Under the pieces are notes generated by a model. That model saw only the letters and a program-made list of their open reading frames with translations. It did not search any database and was not told the origin of the DNA. From Anaerolineales bacterium (lineage in GTDB: Bacteria > Chloroflexota > Anaerolineae > JAAEKA01), in contig JACKBI010000002.1 of assembly GCA_020634615.1 (NCBI GenBank), positions 296,947 to 360,946 on the forward strand: a stretch of DNA of 64,000 nt. Reading direction: 5' to 3'. Of this stretch, positions 53,301-62,400 are shown in pieces. The stretch's first letter is position 1. Each line of letters opens with the position of its first letter. Both the position numbers and the translations under genes were made by a program.

Positions 53301-53912
53301 TACGGCGGCCTGGATCATGTGCTGGCATCGGGCCGCAACATCAACGTCCTGGTGATGGACACGGAAGTGTACTCCAACACCGGTGGCCAGATGTCCAAAG
53401 CGACGCCGCGCGCCGCAGTGGCCAAGTTCGCAGCGGCCGGCAAGCCGCTGCCCAAGAAGGACCTGGCGATGATCGCGATGAGCTACGGCAACATCTACGT
53501 GGCGCGCATCGCGATGGGCGCCAGCGATGCGCAGACAGTGCGAGCGATTCTGGATGCCGAGTCCTACGACGGACCAAGCCTGATCCTGGCCTACAGCCAC
53601 TGCATCGCCCACGGCATCAACATGACCACTGCCAACGATCAGCAGAAGAAGGCTGTGGACAGCGGTCACTGGCCGTTGCTGCGCTACGATCCGCGGCTGG
53701 TTGCAAACGGCAAGAACCCGTTGCAGCTCGACTCGCGGGCGCCGAAGATGCCGCTGCGCGACTATGTGTACAACGAGACGCGCTACACCATGCTGACCAA
53801 GACCAAGCCGCAGCACGCAGCAGAGCTGCTGACGCTGGCGCAAGAAGATGTCACCAGCCGCTGGCACCTGTACGAGCAGATGGCGACGCTGGATTACAGC
53901 GACGAGAGCTGA
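50364..53912 (+). CDS. nifJ: Pyruvate:ferredoxin/flavodoxin oxidoreductase
   Basis: This single-chain PFOR of 1182 residues has the usual length for NifJ. Domains in order are alpha (pyruvate/TPP pyrimidine half, residues 1-~250), domain II, gamma-like, a ferredoxin domain with two [4Fe-4S] motifs (CIQCGKCALVCP from residue 690; CTGCGACVHVCP from 746) and the beta domain. The proximal cluster motif is CAGCGETPY from 820, and the TPP/Mg site includes GDGWAYDIGYGGLDHVL and VYSNTGGQ. It oxidises pyruvate to acetyl-CoA and reduces ferredoxin or flavodoxin, indicating anaerobic or facultative metabolism. The stop overlaps the next gene (TGATG), so the two are co-expressed. Confidence 0.97.
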   Translation: MSKRPYVTIDGNEAAAYIAHKVNEVIAIYPITPSSPMGEWADQWTAEDKTNIWGTVPLVVEMQSEGGAAGAVHGALQTGSLTTTFTASQGLLLMVPNMFKIAGELTPTVFHVAARSVAAQALSIFGDHSDVMATRQTGWGMLCSNSVQEVMDFALIAQAATLKARVPFIHFFDGFRTSHEVAKIEQLTDDDIRAMIDDDLVIAHRARGLSPDTPFIRGTAQNPDVFFQARETVNIFYQKTPAIVQEAMDTFAGLTGRHYHLFDYVGAPDADRVIVMMGSGAETAHQTVEHLVEQGEKVGLVKVRLYRPFDAEAFLASLPATTTKVAVLDRTKEPGGSGEPLYLDCITAMVEGERSGLKIVGGRYGLSSKEFTPGMVKGIFDELAKPQPKNHFTVGINDDVTFTSIDYDPGFSIESPKVVRALFYGLGADGTVGANKNSIKIIGEDTPNYAQGHFVYDSKKSGATTVSHLRFGPTEIRQPYLITSANFIAVHQTIFLERYDVLAQAAPGSVFLLNTYVNKDEVWDSLPRVYQEHLIRKNMKFYVIDAYDVADKTNMGGRINTIMQTCFFAISGVLPEDEAIAAIKQAIKKTYGKRGEKVIQQNYEAVDQTLAHLFRVPVPADVSSTVELPSMVPAQAPDFVQKVTAEIMAGRGDDLPVSLLPIDGTYPSATTQWEKRNIALEIPIWDPDVCIQCGKCALVCPHATIRIKAYPEEELAGAPESFRSMPYKGKEYPGWMYTIQVAAEDCTGCGACVHVCPAKNKREPRFKAINMEPQPPIRDRERENYDFFLSIPEIDRRNVNTRQVKTNQLLQPLFEYSGACAGCGETPYIKLITQLFGDRTIVANATGCSSIYGGNLPTTPYAVNSDGRGPAWSNSLFEDNAEFGLGMRLTLDKRLEYAIELLKQNAELIGLELVDGLLTADQSDETGIYDQRQRVAALKQRLASLNGAAGLKQLASLADILVKKTVWIFGGDGWAYDIGYGGLDHVLASGRNINVLVMDTEVYSNTGGQMSKATPRAAVAKFAAAGKPLPKKDLAMIAMSYGNIYVARIAMGASDAQTVRAILDAESYDGPSLILAYSHCIAHGINMTTANDQQKKAVDSGHWPLLRYDPRLVANGKNPLQLDSRAPKMPLRDYVYNETRYTMLTKTKPQHAAELLTLAQEDVTSRWHLYEQMATLDYSDES

Positions 53913-54922
53913 TGGAGACCACCATGGACCTGACAACCACCTACATGGGCCTGTCCCTGAAAAACCCGATCGTACCGAGCGCTTCGCCGCTGAGCTACAA
54001 GCTTGACAACATTCGGCGCATGGAAGACGCTGGCGCAGCCGCAATCACCATGTACTCGCTTTTCGAAGAACAGCTTGACTTCGAGGCTGCGTCGCTGACC
54101 CACTTCCTGGACTATGGCACGGAAAGCTTCGCTGAAGCACTGAGCTATTTCCCGGAACCGTACGAATTCAACCTTGGACCCGACGAATACCTCGAACACA
54201 TCCGCAAGGCCAAGGCAGCGGTCGATGTGCCGGTGATCGCCAGCCTGAACGGCATCAGCGACGGCGGCTGGATCGACTATGCGACCCGCATCGAGGAGGC
54301 TGGCGCCGACGGGCTTGAGATCAACCTGTATTTCATCCCGACGCAGCTGACGCTGACCAGCAGCGAAGTTGAGCATGTCTATCTCGACGTGCTCAACAAT
54401 GTCAAAGCCCACGTCAACATCCCGGTGGCGATGAAGCTGAGCCCCTTCTTCAGTGCGATGCCGCGTATGGCTGCCATGCTGGACGACGCCGGCGCGGATG
54501 CGCTGGTGCTGTTCAATCGCTTCTACCAGCCGGACATGAACATCGAAGAACTGACGGTCGGGCCGCGTCTGGTGTTGAGCAATTCGGATGAGATGCGCCT
54601 GCCGCTGCGCTGGATCGCCATTCTCTACGGCAAGATTCGATCGTCGATGGCGCTGACCACCGGCATCCACACGTCAGAGGACGTGATCAAGGCGATGATG
54701 GCTGGCGCAGATATCGCCAACGTCTGTTCTGTCCTGCTGCAAAACGGCGTCGGCCATGTCAGCACGCTGCTGACCGGCGTCACGCGCTGGATGGAAGAGC
54801 ATGAATACGAGTCCATCGACGAGATGAAGGGCAGCCTCAGCCAGCGATCCGTGCCCGAGCCGGCTGCCTTTGAGCGAGCCAACTACATGAAGACGCTTCA
54901 GAGCTACAGTGGCCTGAATTAA
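53912..54922 (+). CDS. Dihydroorotate dehydrogenase-like FMN protein
   Basis: This 336-residue TIM-barrel protein resembles class 1 DHODs. The N-terminus MDLTTTYMGLSLKNPIVPSA is typical, and barrel motifs include DGLEINLYF and VAMKLSPFFS. The phosphate-binding end is LTTGIHTSEDVIKAMMAGA. ATG 53912 overlaps the nifJ stop; ATG 53924, with GGAG five nt before it, matches the family start better. DHOD-like genes directly after nifJ occur in several phyla. These are probably not the pyrimidine-pathway enzyme, and their substrate is unclear; electron exchange with ferredoxin is possible. Confidence 0.85.
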   Translation: METTMDLTTTYMGLSLKNPIVPSASPLSYKLDNIRRMEDAGAAAITMYSLFEEQLDFEAASLTHFLDYGTESFAEALSYFPEPYEFNLGPDEYLEHIRKAKAAVDVPVIASLNGISDGGWIDYATRIEEAGADGLEINLYFIPTQLTLTSSEVEHVYLDVLNNVKAHVNIPVAMKLSPFFSAMPRMAAMLDDAGADALVLFNRFYQPDMNIEELTVGPRLVLSNSDEMRLPLRWIAILYGKIRSSMALTTGIHTSEDVIKAMMAGADIANVCSVLLQNGVGHVSTLLTGVTRWMEEHEYESIDEMKGSLSQRSVPEPAAFERANYMKTLQSYSGLN

Positions 54923-54945
54923 CGTCGTTGTACCCTCCTTCCGCG

Positions 54946-54978
54946 AAAAGCTCCCGGCCACACACCGGGAGCTTTTTG
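54946..54978 (+). terminator. Intrinsic terminator of the nifJ operon
   Basis: AAAAGCTCCCGG (54946-54957) pairs with CCGGGAGCTTTT (54965-54976) around a 7-nt loop, ending in a T-run. It lies 23 nt after the DHOD-like stop. The A-run on the other side may also serve the converging gene at 55028-55447. Confidence 0.9.
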
Positions 54979-55027
54979 TGTCTGCACTACACGTCTGCTA
55001 GTACTCGTCGCCTGAGGACCAGAGCGG

Positions 55028-55447
55028 TTACGGAACCTGAGGACGTGGGCCAAACCGGCAGACGATCTCGGTGAAGCCCGGCGGATCGTACCCCACCAAG
55101 GGATAGACAACGGCTGCATAGTTGACAGTAACCGCAATCGTATCCTTCATCTTTCCGGCACAGAACAGACCCGTCGTGTTGTAGTCCAGCTTGATGAAAT
55201 GATCGGGTATGGCTGCCGATTCGGGCAACGGCCCCCTGCAACGCATGGCCAACGTACCGCCCTTTTCGTAGAAATAGGAAATGTTCGCTCCCTCAATCAC
55301 AGTGGGCAAACCGTCGCCATCAGGTGCAACACACGCTCCCTCAGCATCGATGAAATAACGATGCGGGATCGGCGAAGTTGCTGCGACGGGCAATGCCGGC
55401 AACAGCAACATGGCGATCAACAATAGTACCGCAATCAACTTGTTCAT
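55028..55447 (-). CDS. Small secreted protein, unknown function
   Basis: This 139-residue protein has a clear signal peptide (MNKLIAVLLLIAMLLLPALP, cleavage near VAATS). The mature part is short, beta-like and has three Cys in mid and late positions (GACVAPDG, MRCRGP and GLFCAGK) plus one near the end (IVCRFG), which may form two disulfides. ATG 55447 is preceded by AGGAGGGG on the minus strand. No family is recognised. Confidence 0.75.
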   Translation of the reverse strand: MNKLIAVLLLIAMLLLPALPVAATSPIPHRYFIDAEGACVAPDGDGLPTVIEGANISYFYEKGGTLAMRCRGPLPESAAIPDHFIKLDYNTTGLFCAGKMKDTIAVTVNYAAVVYPLVGYDPPGFTEIVCRFGPRPQVP

Positions 55448-55897
55448 GGGACCCCTCCTGGTCAAAACACTGAACGGTGCCACCTTGGCCGGTACCCCAT
55501 TGCGGTGACGGTTGCCCTCAACGACCCCAGGTTGCACAAGTGGCTCGATCCGCCTGCCGGCACAGCCGCTTCCTGCCCCCGCACAGATCGTTGTTGCCGT
55601 GCCAGCAGGCGGATGAAAATGTTTCCCGAGCCCAGTGCCGTTATCAAAGCACAGCGCCGCTTCGTTTTGCTCCTCCCAATACCCAGTGCTGTGTTTTCAA
55701 CTGACTGGCCTCGCGATTGCACCTATCATACCGCGAATATCAGTTTTTCGCTATGAAGTAGTTCACAATTTTGGTGTGAATTTGACCACACTTTTGACGT
55801 GAAGGGGAAACTGCGGACAGATGACAGTCACTGCGAGCGCCACGAGCAGTTATGACAAGCTCGTAAAAGCGACTGCCCCCTGGTCAGTCGAGCTAGC
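55448..55897. other. Intergenic region
   Basis: These 450 nt lie between the small secreted protein gene and the carboxylesterase gene, both on the minus strand. An AT-rich part (about 55730-55810) has TTCACA (55762-55767) and TGTGAA (55775-55780) as an inverted repeat and a CRP-like TGTGA-N6-CCACA (55775-55790). A minus-strand TATGAT (55725-55730) could be a -10 box. No coding signal is seen. Confidence 0.45.
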
Positions 55898-56566
55898 TTA
55901 CTTCTGCGCAACAACTGCACGCACAATGACGCGCGCCCGGTCGATCTCGTCGCGGTTGACGGTGTGTCCCATGCCGGGATACAACCGATACACGACATCG
56001 CCGCCCAGAGCCTCGAGAATCTGGGCGCTTTCCACCACGCGCTCCTGCGGAATGTGAGGATCGACATCACTGCATCCGAGGAAGACCGGCGTACCGCCCA
56101 GGTCACCGCTGTAGGTGCGCAACCCGCCGGGTGGACCGATCAGACCGCCGCTGAACGCCAGCAGGCCGCCGTAACGCCGGGGATTGCGCGCCACAAACTC
56201 GCTGGCCAGACACGCCCCTTGCGAGAAGCCCCCAACTACGATGCGCCGGGCGTCGATACCGGCGTCCTCCACCTGCTGCACCACGGCTGCGACTGTTTCC
56301 AGCGCCGACGTCAGCCACGGCTCGTTCTGCGCTATGGGCGCGAGAAAACTGTAGGGATACCACGTATTGCCAGCAGCTTGCGGCGCCAGATACGCGAACT
56401 GGGGATGGTACAGTTCTTCGCCCAGCAGCAGAATATCAGACGCGCTGGCGCCGCGGCCATGAACCAGCACCATGGCCGCCCAGGCGTTGGACAGACGTTC
56501 GCCGGCCGTGTAGACAGGTTGACCACGATGCAGGTGAGTCTGGGTTGCAGAGTCAGCCATGGTCAT
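55898..56566 (-). CDS. MhqD-like carboxylesterase/phospholipase
   Basis: This 222-residue alpha/beta hydrolase of the carboxylesterase/phospholipase type has the nucleophile in GGFSQGACLA, the acid in GCSDVDPHIP and the base in YPGMGHTVN. VLVHGRGASASDIL is the oxyanion-loop HGRG motif. ATG 56566 overlaps the stop of the dioxygenase gene as ATGA. The pairing of this esterase with a ring-cleaving VOC dioxygenase matches mhqD/mhqO of Bacillus subtilis, which answer methylhydroquinone and quinone stress. A related role is likely here. Confidence 0.85.
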   Translation of the reverse strand: MTMADSATQTHLHRGQPVYTAGERLSNAWAAMVLVHGRGASASDILLLGEELYHPQFAYLAPQAAGNTWYPYSFLAPIAQNEPWLTSALETVAAVVQQVEDAGIDARRIVVGGFSQGACLASEFVARNPRRYGGLLAFSGGLIGPPGGLRTYSGDLGGTPVFLGCSDVDPHIPQERVVESAQILEALGGDVVYRLYPGMGHTVNRDEIDRARVIVRAVVAQK

Positions 56567-57498
56567 ACCTGCAATACCGGCAAGACGCCAAGCAGCTCGC
56601 CGCGTCGATCTTCCAACCATGGCGGCAGCTTCAGGCCGGTGCCCAGGTCAGCGACACTCTCGTCCCAGGTAAAACCGGGCGGATCGGTTGCAATCTCAAA
56701 TAGGACGCCGCCCGGCTCACGCCAGTAAATCGAGTGGAAGTATTGGCGGTCGCGCACCGGGGTCACATCGAAGCCCGCAGCGCGTATCGCCGCTTGATAC
56801 TCCAGTTCCTCGGCGTCGTGCCGGGCGCGGAATGCGACGTGATGCACAGAGCCTGCGCCCATGCGGCCAAAGCCGATTCCTGGCCGCTCCAGCACATCCA
56901 CAATACCGCCGCCCGCGGACGAGTCGGCGCGATAGCGCCATCGATCGCCCTCCTGATCAACCAGCCGATAGCCCATTTGCCCGGTGAGCAACTGGCCAGT
57001 CGGCGCTGCCCGCGATTCAAACAGGGTGACGCCGAAAAAGCCGCGCAGCGCGTGCTCCTCCGGTACGGGACCACCCGCCCAATAGCGCGGCGTGTGCACC
57101 GCGTCGTTCACCACCAGTTCCAGCGCCATGCCATCCGGATCGCGCAATGTGATCACCTCGGCGCCAAAGCGGGTCTCAACGTCGCCGGTGTGAACGCCAT
57201 ACTGTTGCAGGCGTTCCTGCCAGTAGCCGACTGAACCGGCCCCGATGGCATAGGCGGACGCGCCGATCTCGCCGTTGCCAACAACGCCGCGGCGAGCGTG
57301 CGGCCAGGGAAAGAAGGTCATGATTGTACCCGGACTGCCGGTCTCGTCGCCGTAGTAAAGGTGATACGTCCCCGGATCGTCGAAGTTAACGGTGGTCTTG
57401 ACCAGCCGCTGGCCCAGGACTTTGTGATAGAAGTCGACGTTGGCTTGCGGATCGCTGGCGATGGCTGTGATGTGATGAATACCGGAAATGGGCTGCAC
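56563..57498 (-). CDS. MhqO-like ring-cleaving dioxygenase (VOC family)
   Basis: This 311-residue protein has two VOC/glyoxalase modules. Metal ligands are suggested by GIHHITAI near the N-terminus, SVHHVAFRA in the second module and GVLFEIATD as the Glu strand. The length and the FPWPHARRG and FHSIYWREPGGVLFE motifs fit the MhqO/LinE-like hydroquinone 1,2-dioxygenase group that opens hydroquinone rings with Fe(II). It is the first gene of a two-gene operon with an MhqD-like esterase (ATGA overlap). The predicted role is removal of hydroquinones or quinones. Confidence 0.9.
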   Translation of the reverse strand: MQPISGIHHITAIASDPQANVDFYHKVLGQRLVKTTVNFDDPGTYHLYYGDETGSPGTIMTFFPWPHARRGVVGNGEIGASAYAIGAGSVGYWQERLQQYGVHTGDVETRFGAEVITLRDPDGMALELVVNDAVHTPRYWAGGPVPEEHALRGFFGVTLFESRAAPTGQLLTGQMGYRLVDQEGDRWRYRADSSAGGGIVDVLERPGIGFGRMGAGSVHHVAFRARHDAEELEYQAAIRAAGFDVTPVRDRQYFHSIYWREPGGVLFEIATDPPGFTWDESVADLGTGLKLPPWLEDRRGELLGVLPVLQV

Positions 57499-57711
57499 GT
57501 GCTATCCTCGTTGAAAGTTGTGGTCGGGAAGAGAACTACCGGCCGGTCGCTTGACGAGACTGAAAAAGTCGCCGGCCAGCGTTCAAGTCTTATCGAATGG
57601 CTGCAACCTGGCGACCTGCGCAGCCTGGAGCAGCAGTCCTAAGAACACTCGTCTGCCGCATCGTACCCGCGTTGCCGCAGCAAGTCTGTCTTGCGGATTC
57701 CCAGCGGCGCG

Positions 57712-57957
57712 TTATTTGCTGCTGCGCACGGCTGCAAACCAGGCGACGACCACCGCAACAATGCCTGGCAGAAGAGACGCCGAACAGAATCCAGCCGCGA
57801 ACTGTCCCAAGTCCTTCATCAGTTGGTCCACCTGCTGGCGAACCGCCTGGCCGGCCTGGTAGGGGTCAACGCCACTTTGCGCACATGCCGAAAGCACAAC
57901 TGCGACCAGCAGCAAGCTTGCTACCACCACCAACACTCGCCACCTGTTGCTTCTCAT
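57712..57957 (-). CDS. Small lipoprotein
   Basis: This 81-residue protein has a lipoprotein signal: a basic start, a hydrophobic core and lipobox LSAC with Cys25. A short helical stretch (YQAGQAVRQQVDQLMKDLG) and a second hydrophobic helix (GIVAVVVAWFAAV) follow. ATG 57957 is chosen for the GGAGG 8-12 nt upstream. It probably sits at the membrane surface with the C-terminal helix inserted. The function is unknown. Confidence 0.65.
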   Translation of the reverse strand: MRSNRWRVLVVVASLLLVAVVLSACAQSGVDPYQAGQAVRQQVDQLMKDLGQFAAGFCSASLLPGIVAVVVAWFAAVRSSK

Positions 57958-58135
57958 GCCACTGTCCTCCATGCAGGCTGAAATCGACCGCCGATCAAGT
58001 CGTTGATTGGATGTGGCAGCCATTATACCACGTCCCGCAAAACGTCGGGATGTTTTTCCCCAGCGCGCGGGTGTGCTAAAATTCAGCAAGGCGAAGCTCA
58101 GCTTTTTCGGCAAAGTTGAGCTTCTGAAATTCACC

Positions 58136-58225
58136 ATGCGCAGAGTTACACCGATTCTGGTCGGTTTGTTGCTGGCCCTAGCGACTGCGGCCATGATCGT
58201 CATGGCCTTGTATGCATTGAGGTAA
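58136..58225 (+). CDS. Single-helix membrane micro-protein
   Basis: The 29-codon ORF reads as a basic MRR start, one hydrophobic helix (ILVGLLLALATAAMIVMALY) and a short tail. It ends five nt before the cyclodeaminase-family gene start, so it is probably on the same transcript. The frame is open further upstream but that part looks noncoding. No SD is clear. It could be a real micro-protein or a fortuitous ORF. Confidence 0.35.
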   Translation: MRRVTPILVGLLLALATAAMIVMALYALR

Positions 58226-58229
58226 CCCC

Positions 58230-59204
58230 ATGTCCAAACACCAATTCCTCTATTTGTCTCGTCACGACGTGGTCGCCGCAGGTGTCGGCATGACAGAGAT
58301 CATCAACGCGTTGGAGATCGCCTTTGGCGAGCATGGGCGGGGCAACGTCGAAATGCCGCCCAAGCCGGGCGTCCACTCACGACCCGATGCGTTCATCCAC
58401 GCCATGCCGGCCTACATCCCCTCGCTGGACAGCATCGGCGTCAAGTGGGTCAGCGGCTATCCCCAGAACCAGGACCGCGGCCTGCCCTACATCAGCGGCC
58501 TGCTGGTGCTCAACGACACCGACACCGGCCTGCCGCTGGCAGTGATGGACTGCACCTGGATCACCGCGAAACGCACGGGCGCAGCGACGGCGCTGGCCGC
58601 CAAATACCTGGCACGGCCCGAGTCGGAAACGCTGGGCATTCTGGGGTGTGGCGTTCAGGGTCGCAGCAACCTGGAAGCGCTGCAAGTGCTGTTTCCCCTG
58701 AAACGGGTGGTCGCCTATGACCACCGCCTGGTCACTGCGCTGCGCTACGCCGATGAAGTGGAGGACAAGTACGGACTGGAGGTGATCATTGCACGGAGTC
58801 CGCAAGAAGCTGTCAGCGGCTGCGATCTGGTAGTCACTGCGGGACCGATCCTGCGCACACCGCACGCGACGATCCAGCCCGGCTGGCTGGACGAAGGCGC
58901 CTTCGCCTCGCTGGTCGACTTTGACTCATACTGGCATCCCGCGGCGCTGGCCGAGGCCGACAAGTTCTGCACCGACGACATCCCCCAGCTTGAACATTAC
59001 CGTGGCATTGGCTATTTCCAGGCGATCCCCCCGATCCACGCCAGCCTCGGTGAGCTGGTGATCGGCCAGAAACCAGGCCGCGAAACGGCGTCAGAGCGCA
59101 CGGTGGCCTGTAACCTGGGTCTTGCCCTGGACGACATGGCCACCGCCCCGTTGGTCCTGCACAACGCCAAGGCGCGCGGCCTGGGCACGTGGCTCGATCT
59201 TTGA
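58230..59204 (+). CDS. Ornithine cyclodeaminase / mu-crystallin family protein
   Basis: This 324-residue NAD(P)-dependent enzyme has the substrate lysine in GVKWVSGYPQN (Lys72) and a conserved MDCTWITAKRTGAATALAAK stretch. The Rossmann-fold loop GCGVQGRSN follows, and LVDFDSYW precedes the C-terminal part. The family includes ornithine cyclodeaminase, alanine dehydrogenase and imine reductases; the residues seen do not settle which. No arginine or proline pathway gene is adjacent. ATG 58230 has GAGG just upstream. Confidence 0.9.
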   Translation: MSKHQFLYLSRHDVVAAGVGMTEIINALEIAFGEHGRGNVEMPPKPGVHSRPDAFIHAMPAYIPSLDSIGVKWVSGYPQNQDRGLPYISGLLVLNDTDTGLPLAVMDCTWITAKRTGAATALAAKYLARPESETLGILGCGVQGRSNLEALQVLFPLKRVVAYDHRLVTALRYADEVEDKYGLEVIIARSPQEAVSGCDLVVTAGPILRTPHATIQPGWLDEGAFASLVDFDSYWHPAALAEADKFCTDDIPQLEHYRGIGYFQAIPPIHASLGELVIGQKPGRETASERTVACNLGLALDDMATAPLVLHNAKARGLGTWLDL

Positions 59205-59423
59205 AGATGAAGTCATTGGCTGGGCTTTGCGCCTTGGCCTGCTAGATTCAGCAGAATGAGCGAGGAGGAGCTGAGAAGCAGACCGACGCATCGCCAACCA
59301 AGCGTGTACGAATCGACCTGTTCTGGCAACGTATTGGGCGATCTGCCTGGTTTCAAGATGGGATGAATCGAAAGTGTTGATGTGGGATCGTAAATGACAG
59401 GCGGTGGTCGTTGTGATCAAAGC

Positions 59424-62400
59424 TCATTCCCGCTCGAAGGCCTGGTTGTCGAACTTGAGTGTGCGGCCATTCTCCGTCACTGTCCGAACGACATGGTCGG
59501 GCGCGCCTTCGGGCATTTCGGCTTCGATTTCGAGGGTGACGGTTACTCTGGCACCGACCAGGCCAGCCAGATGGGCGATGACTTCGTCGGCAATTTGGCT
59601 GGCGTCACGACCGACACGCGTGGTGTCGAGGGTGACTGTGCCGTAGTAGCGTTTCGGCTGCTTCGTGGGTGCGGCGGTGGCGCCGGCAGTGCCGGTGGTA
59701 CCAGCCGTCTCTGTCTCGCCAGTTTGTGCATCCTCATCCGTCCCGCCGATCACAGTGATTTGCTCGGGCTTTGCGGCGGCCAACTCTGCATTCAACTGCA
59801 CGCGCGCTGCGGCCGGTTTTACCAACAGCCCGGGCGCAGTTGCGTCCACAAGCATCACGTGCTGCCCGCACTGCAAGCCGCGATAGCGACCCGCTTCCTC
59901 GTCGTAGTCGTCGGCGTAGGCGAACCCATCCTGTTCCCAGGTTAACAGCGCAACGCCGGAGCGGATGGCGTTGAGCAATACTTCGGCGTCGCGCAGGCGC
60001 GGCAGATAGGTGTAGCGTGCGAAGTCGTCGACGAGCTGCCGGATGCTGACATGATCGCCGCGCCAGAGCGGGATCTTGTCCATCCACATGCGCAACATGG
60101 TGCCGGCCAGCCCTGTCACCAACAGGTCGTCATTCCTGAGCTTCTTGCCGGCGCGCACGGCCAGCGCATCCTGCCCGGTCAAGCGCAGGGCCTGCCAGGT
60201 GGCCGGAACCTGGGGCGTCGCCTGCACGGGCACGAGCAGCCATTGGTAGGTTTCAGGCAGGCGCGCGGTCACAGTGCTGTCGGCTGTGTTGCGCTGCGCC
60301 TCGGCCTGCTTGACCTGAAGGGGCGACAGGTCGAGCTGCACCTTCTCTGCCAGGATCGACTCCCACGCCAGGTATTTGCGCGTCGCTTCATCCAGGTCCT
60401 GGAGCCGGGTCTTGTCGGCGGCCAGGAAGACTACGGAGTTGCGGTAGAGGCGCGGCGTGTTGCCGCGCATGTCGAGGATCGCCCTGGCGGCCAGCTCAGC
60501 CGCGCTGTTCTCATCCTTGCTGTAGGGGTGATCGACGTTCAGCACCACCAGGCGCGCGTCGAGGTCGTCGGGCACGTCATAGCCCGACGCAGGCAAAGCA
60601 TGGACGCGGCTGAAGTCGCCCTTGTGCACCAGATCCTTGCGCAGACGGCCGTCCAGCTCGTGCACCACTTTGTCGGTATCACGCTTGAGTTGTTCGGCGC
60701 GATCCTCGGCCAGCTTGGTAACGGTGGGCTGGGTCGAATACCAATAGCGCGGGCCGTCCTGGTAGAGGTAGGTGGCCGCACTGGCCAGCCGGCGCAGCGC
60801 ATCGCCGAAGACCGCGGGCGACTCGCCGGGCATGACGCAGCCGAGCTTGATCCGGCGATCCTCGATGCCGCGGTGGGCAGCGGTCGCCGTGGGCGCGGAG
60901 CCCAGGTAGATGGCGCGCGCTACACGCCGGCTGGCGGCAAACTTGCCGAGGTTGGGCACCTCACCGTCCAGACGCAGCGGCAGCGAATTGGGACCATCGA
61001 CGTCTTTTTCGATCACGGGCACCCAGTTGTCTGAGAGATAGCGCGTCAACTCGAACTGGATGCGCCGGTCATCGATGGCGATGTTGGCCGGCATGATCAG
61101 CGGGTTGCGGTCGCCCTTTTCCCACAGATTGTGGATCACCGCGGCCATCAACCGCAGCACGCCGCGCGTGCGCTGGAACTTCACCAGCGTTGACCAATCG
61201 GAGTAGAGCCGATCGAAGATCTCCGGGTGGATGGGGTAGGCGGCCCGGATGCGCTTTTCGTAGTCGGCGTCGCGGCACTCGGGCGGGAATTCCTGGTGCT
61301 GCGTCCGGTAGAAGTCGGCAAAAGCGCGCGCGACGACGTCGCGATCCTTGAACTGGCCAGGGTCGTTCAACGGCTCGAACAGCCGACGGCGCACGATCTC
61401 GAAGCCTTCCTCGGCGCTGGCCGGCCGCCAGGAGGACTCGACGCGCCCGACGACGTTGCGCAACCGGTCGAGCGCCTCGCGGCCGCGGCGGCCGCCCACT
61501 TCGGCATCGTCGGCCTGGGTGTGGGGCGAGCCTGACGTGTCCGATGCCGGCAGGCTGATGACCAGCAGACAGTTGCCCACCAGCTTGGCCGATTCGGTCA
61601 GCACCTGGGCGAAGGTGAACTGGGTTTCGAAGGCGCCGGCCGGCAAACTTGCACTGGACGCCGAGGACGCATCGCCCTGGTCATGAAGCTGGCGAGCGTA
61701 GGCCACCCACTCGTCGATCAGGACCAGGCAGGGGCCATAGTCCCTGAACAACTCACGCAGCGCGTCGCCGGGGCTGGTGGCGCGCTCGTCGTCGGCCTGA
61801 ATGCGGGCGTAGGCTTGCGGGCCGCCAAGCTGCCAGGCCAACTCGCCCCAGAGCGTGCGCACCACGGTGCCGTCGGGCTTGACGACCGGATTGCCGGGGG
61901 AGATCTTGTTGCCCACCAGCACCACGCGGCGGACGGACGGCAGTTTAGTCGTCCCGGCCTCTTGCATGACGGCGTCGATGCCGGCCAGCTCATTGGGTGC
62001 GATGCCAGAGAATAGGTGGTAGAGCGCCAGCATGGAGTGGGTCTTGCCGCCGCCGAAGTTGGTCTGAAGCTGGACCACCGGATCGCCGCCCTGGCCGGAG
62101 AGACGGCGCACCCCGCCCACCAGCATCGACTTCAGGCTTTCGGTGAGGTAGGTACGGCGGAAGAACTCGACCGGATCGCGGTACTCGTCCGTTCCTTCGC
62201 CCATATGGACCTGCCACAGGTCGGCGGCGAACTCGGCCTGCTGGTAGCGGCCGCTGGCCACATCGCGGTGCGGCGTCACCACCTCGCGCCAAGGCTTGAG
62301 GCCGGAAGCAGCCTGGCTCTCAATCGCCGTACTCGCGCTCTTGCGCCGCTCGCCGCGTACCTGCTCGTCGAAGCGCAGGCGCAGCAGCTCCATCTTCATC

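Noticed and set aside
50304..54044. Two long minus-strand open frames opposite nifJ
   Set aside because: nifJ is unmistakable on the plus strand and the antisense translations match nothing recognisable.
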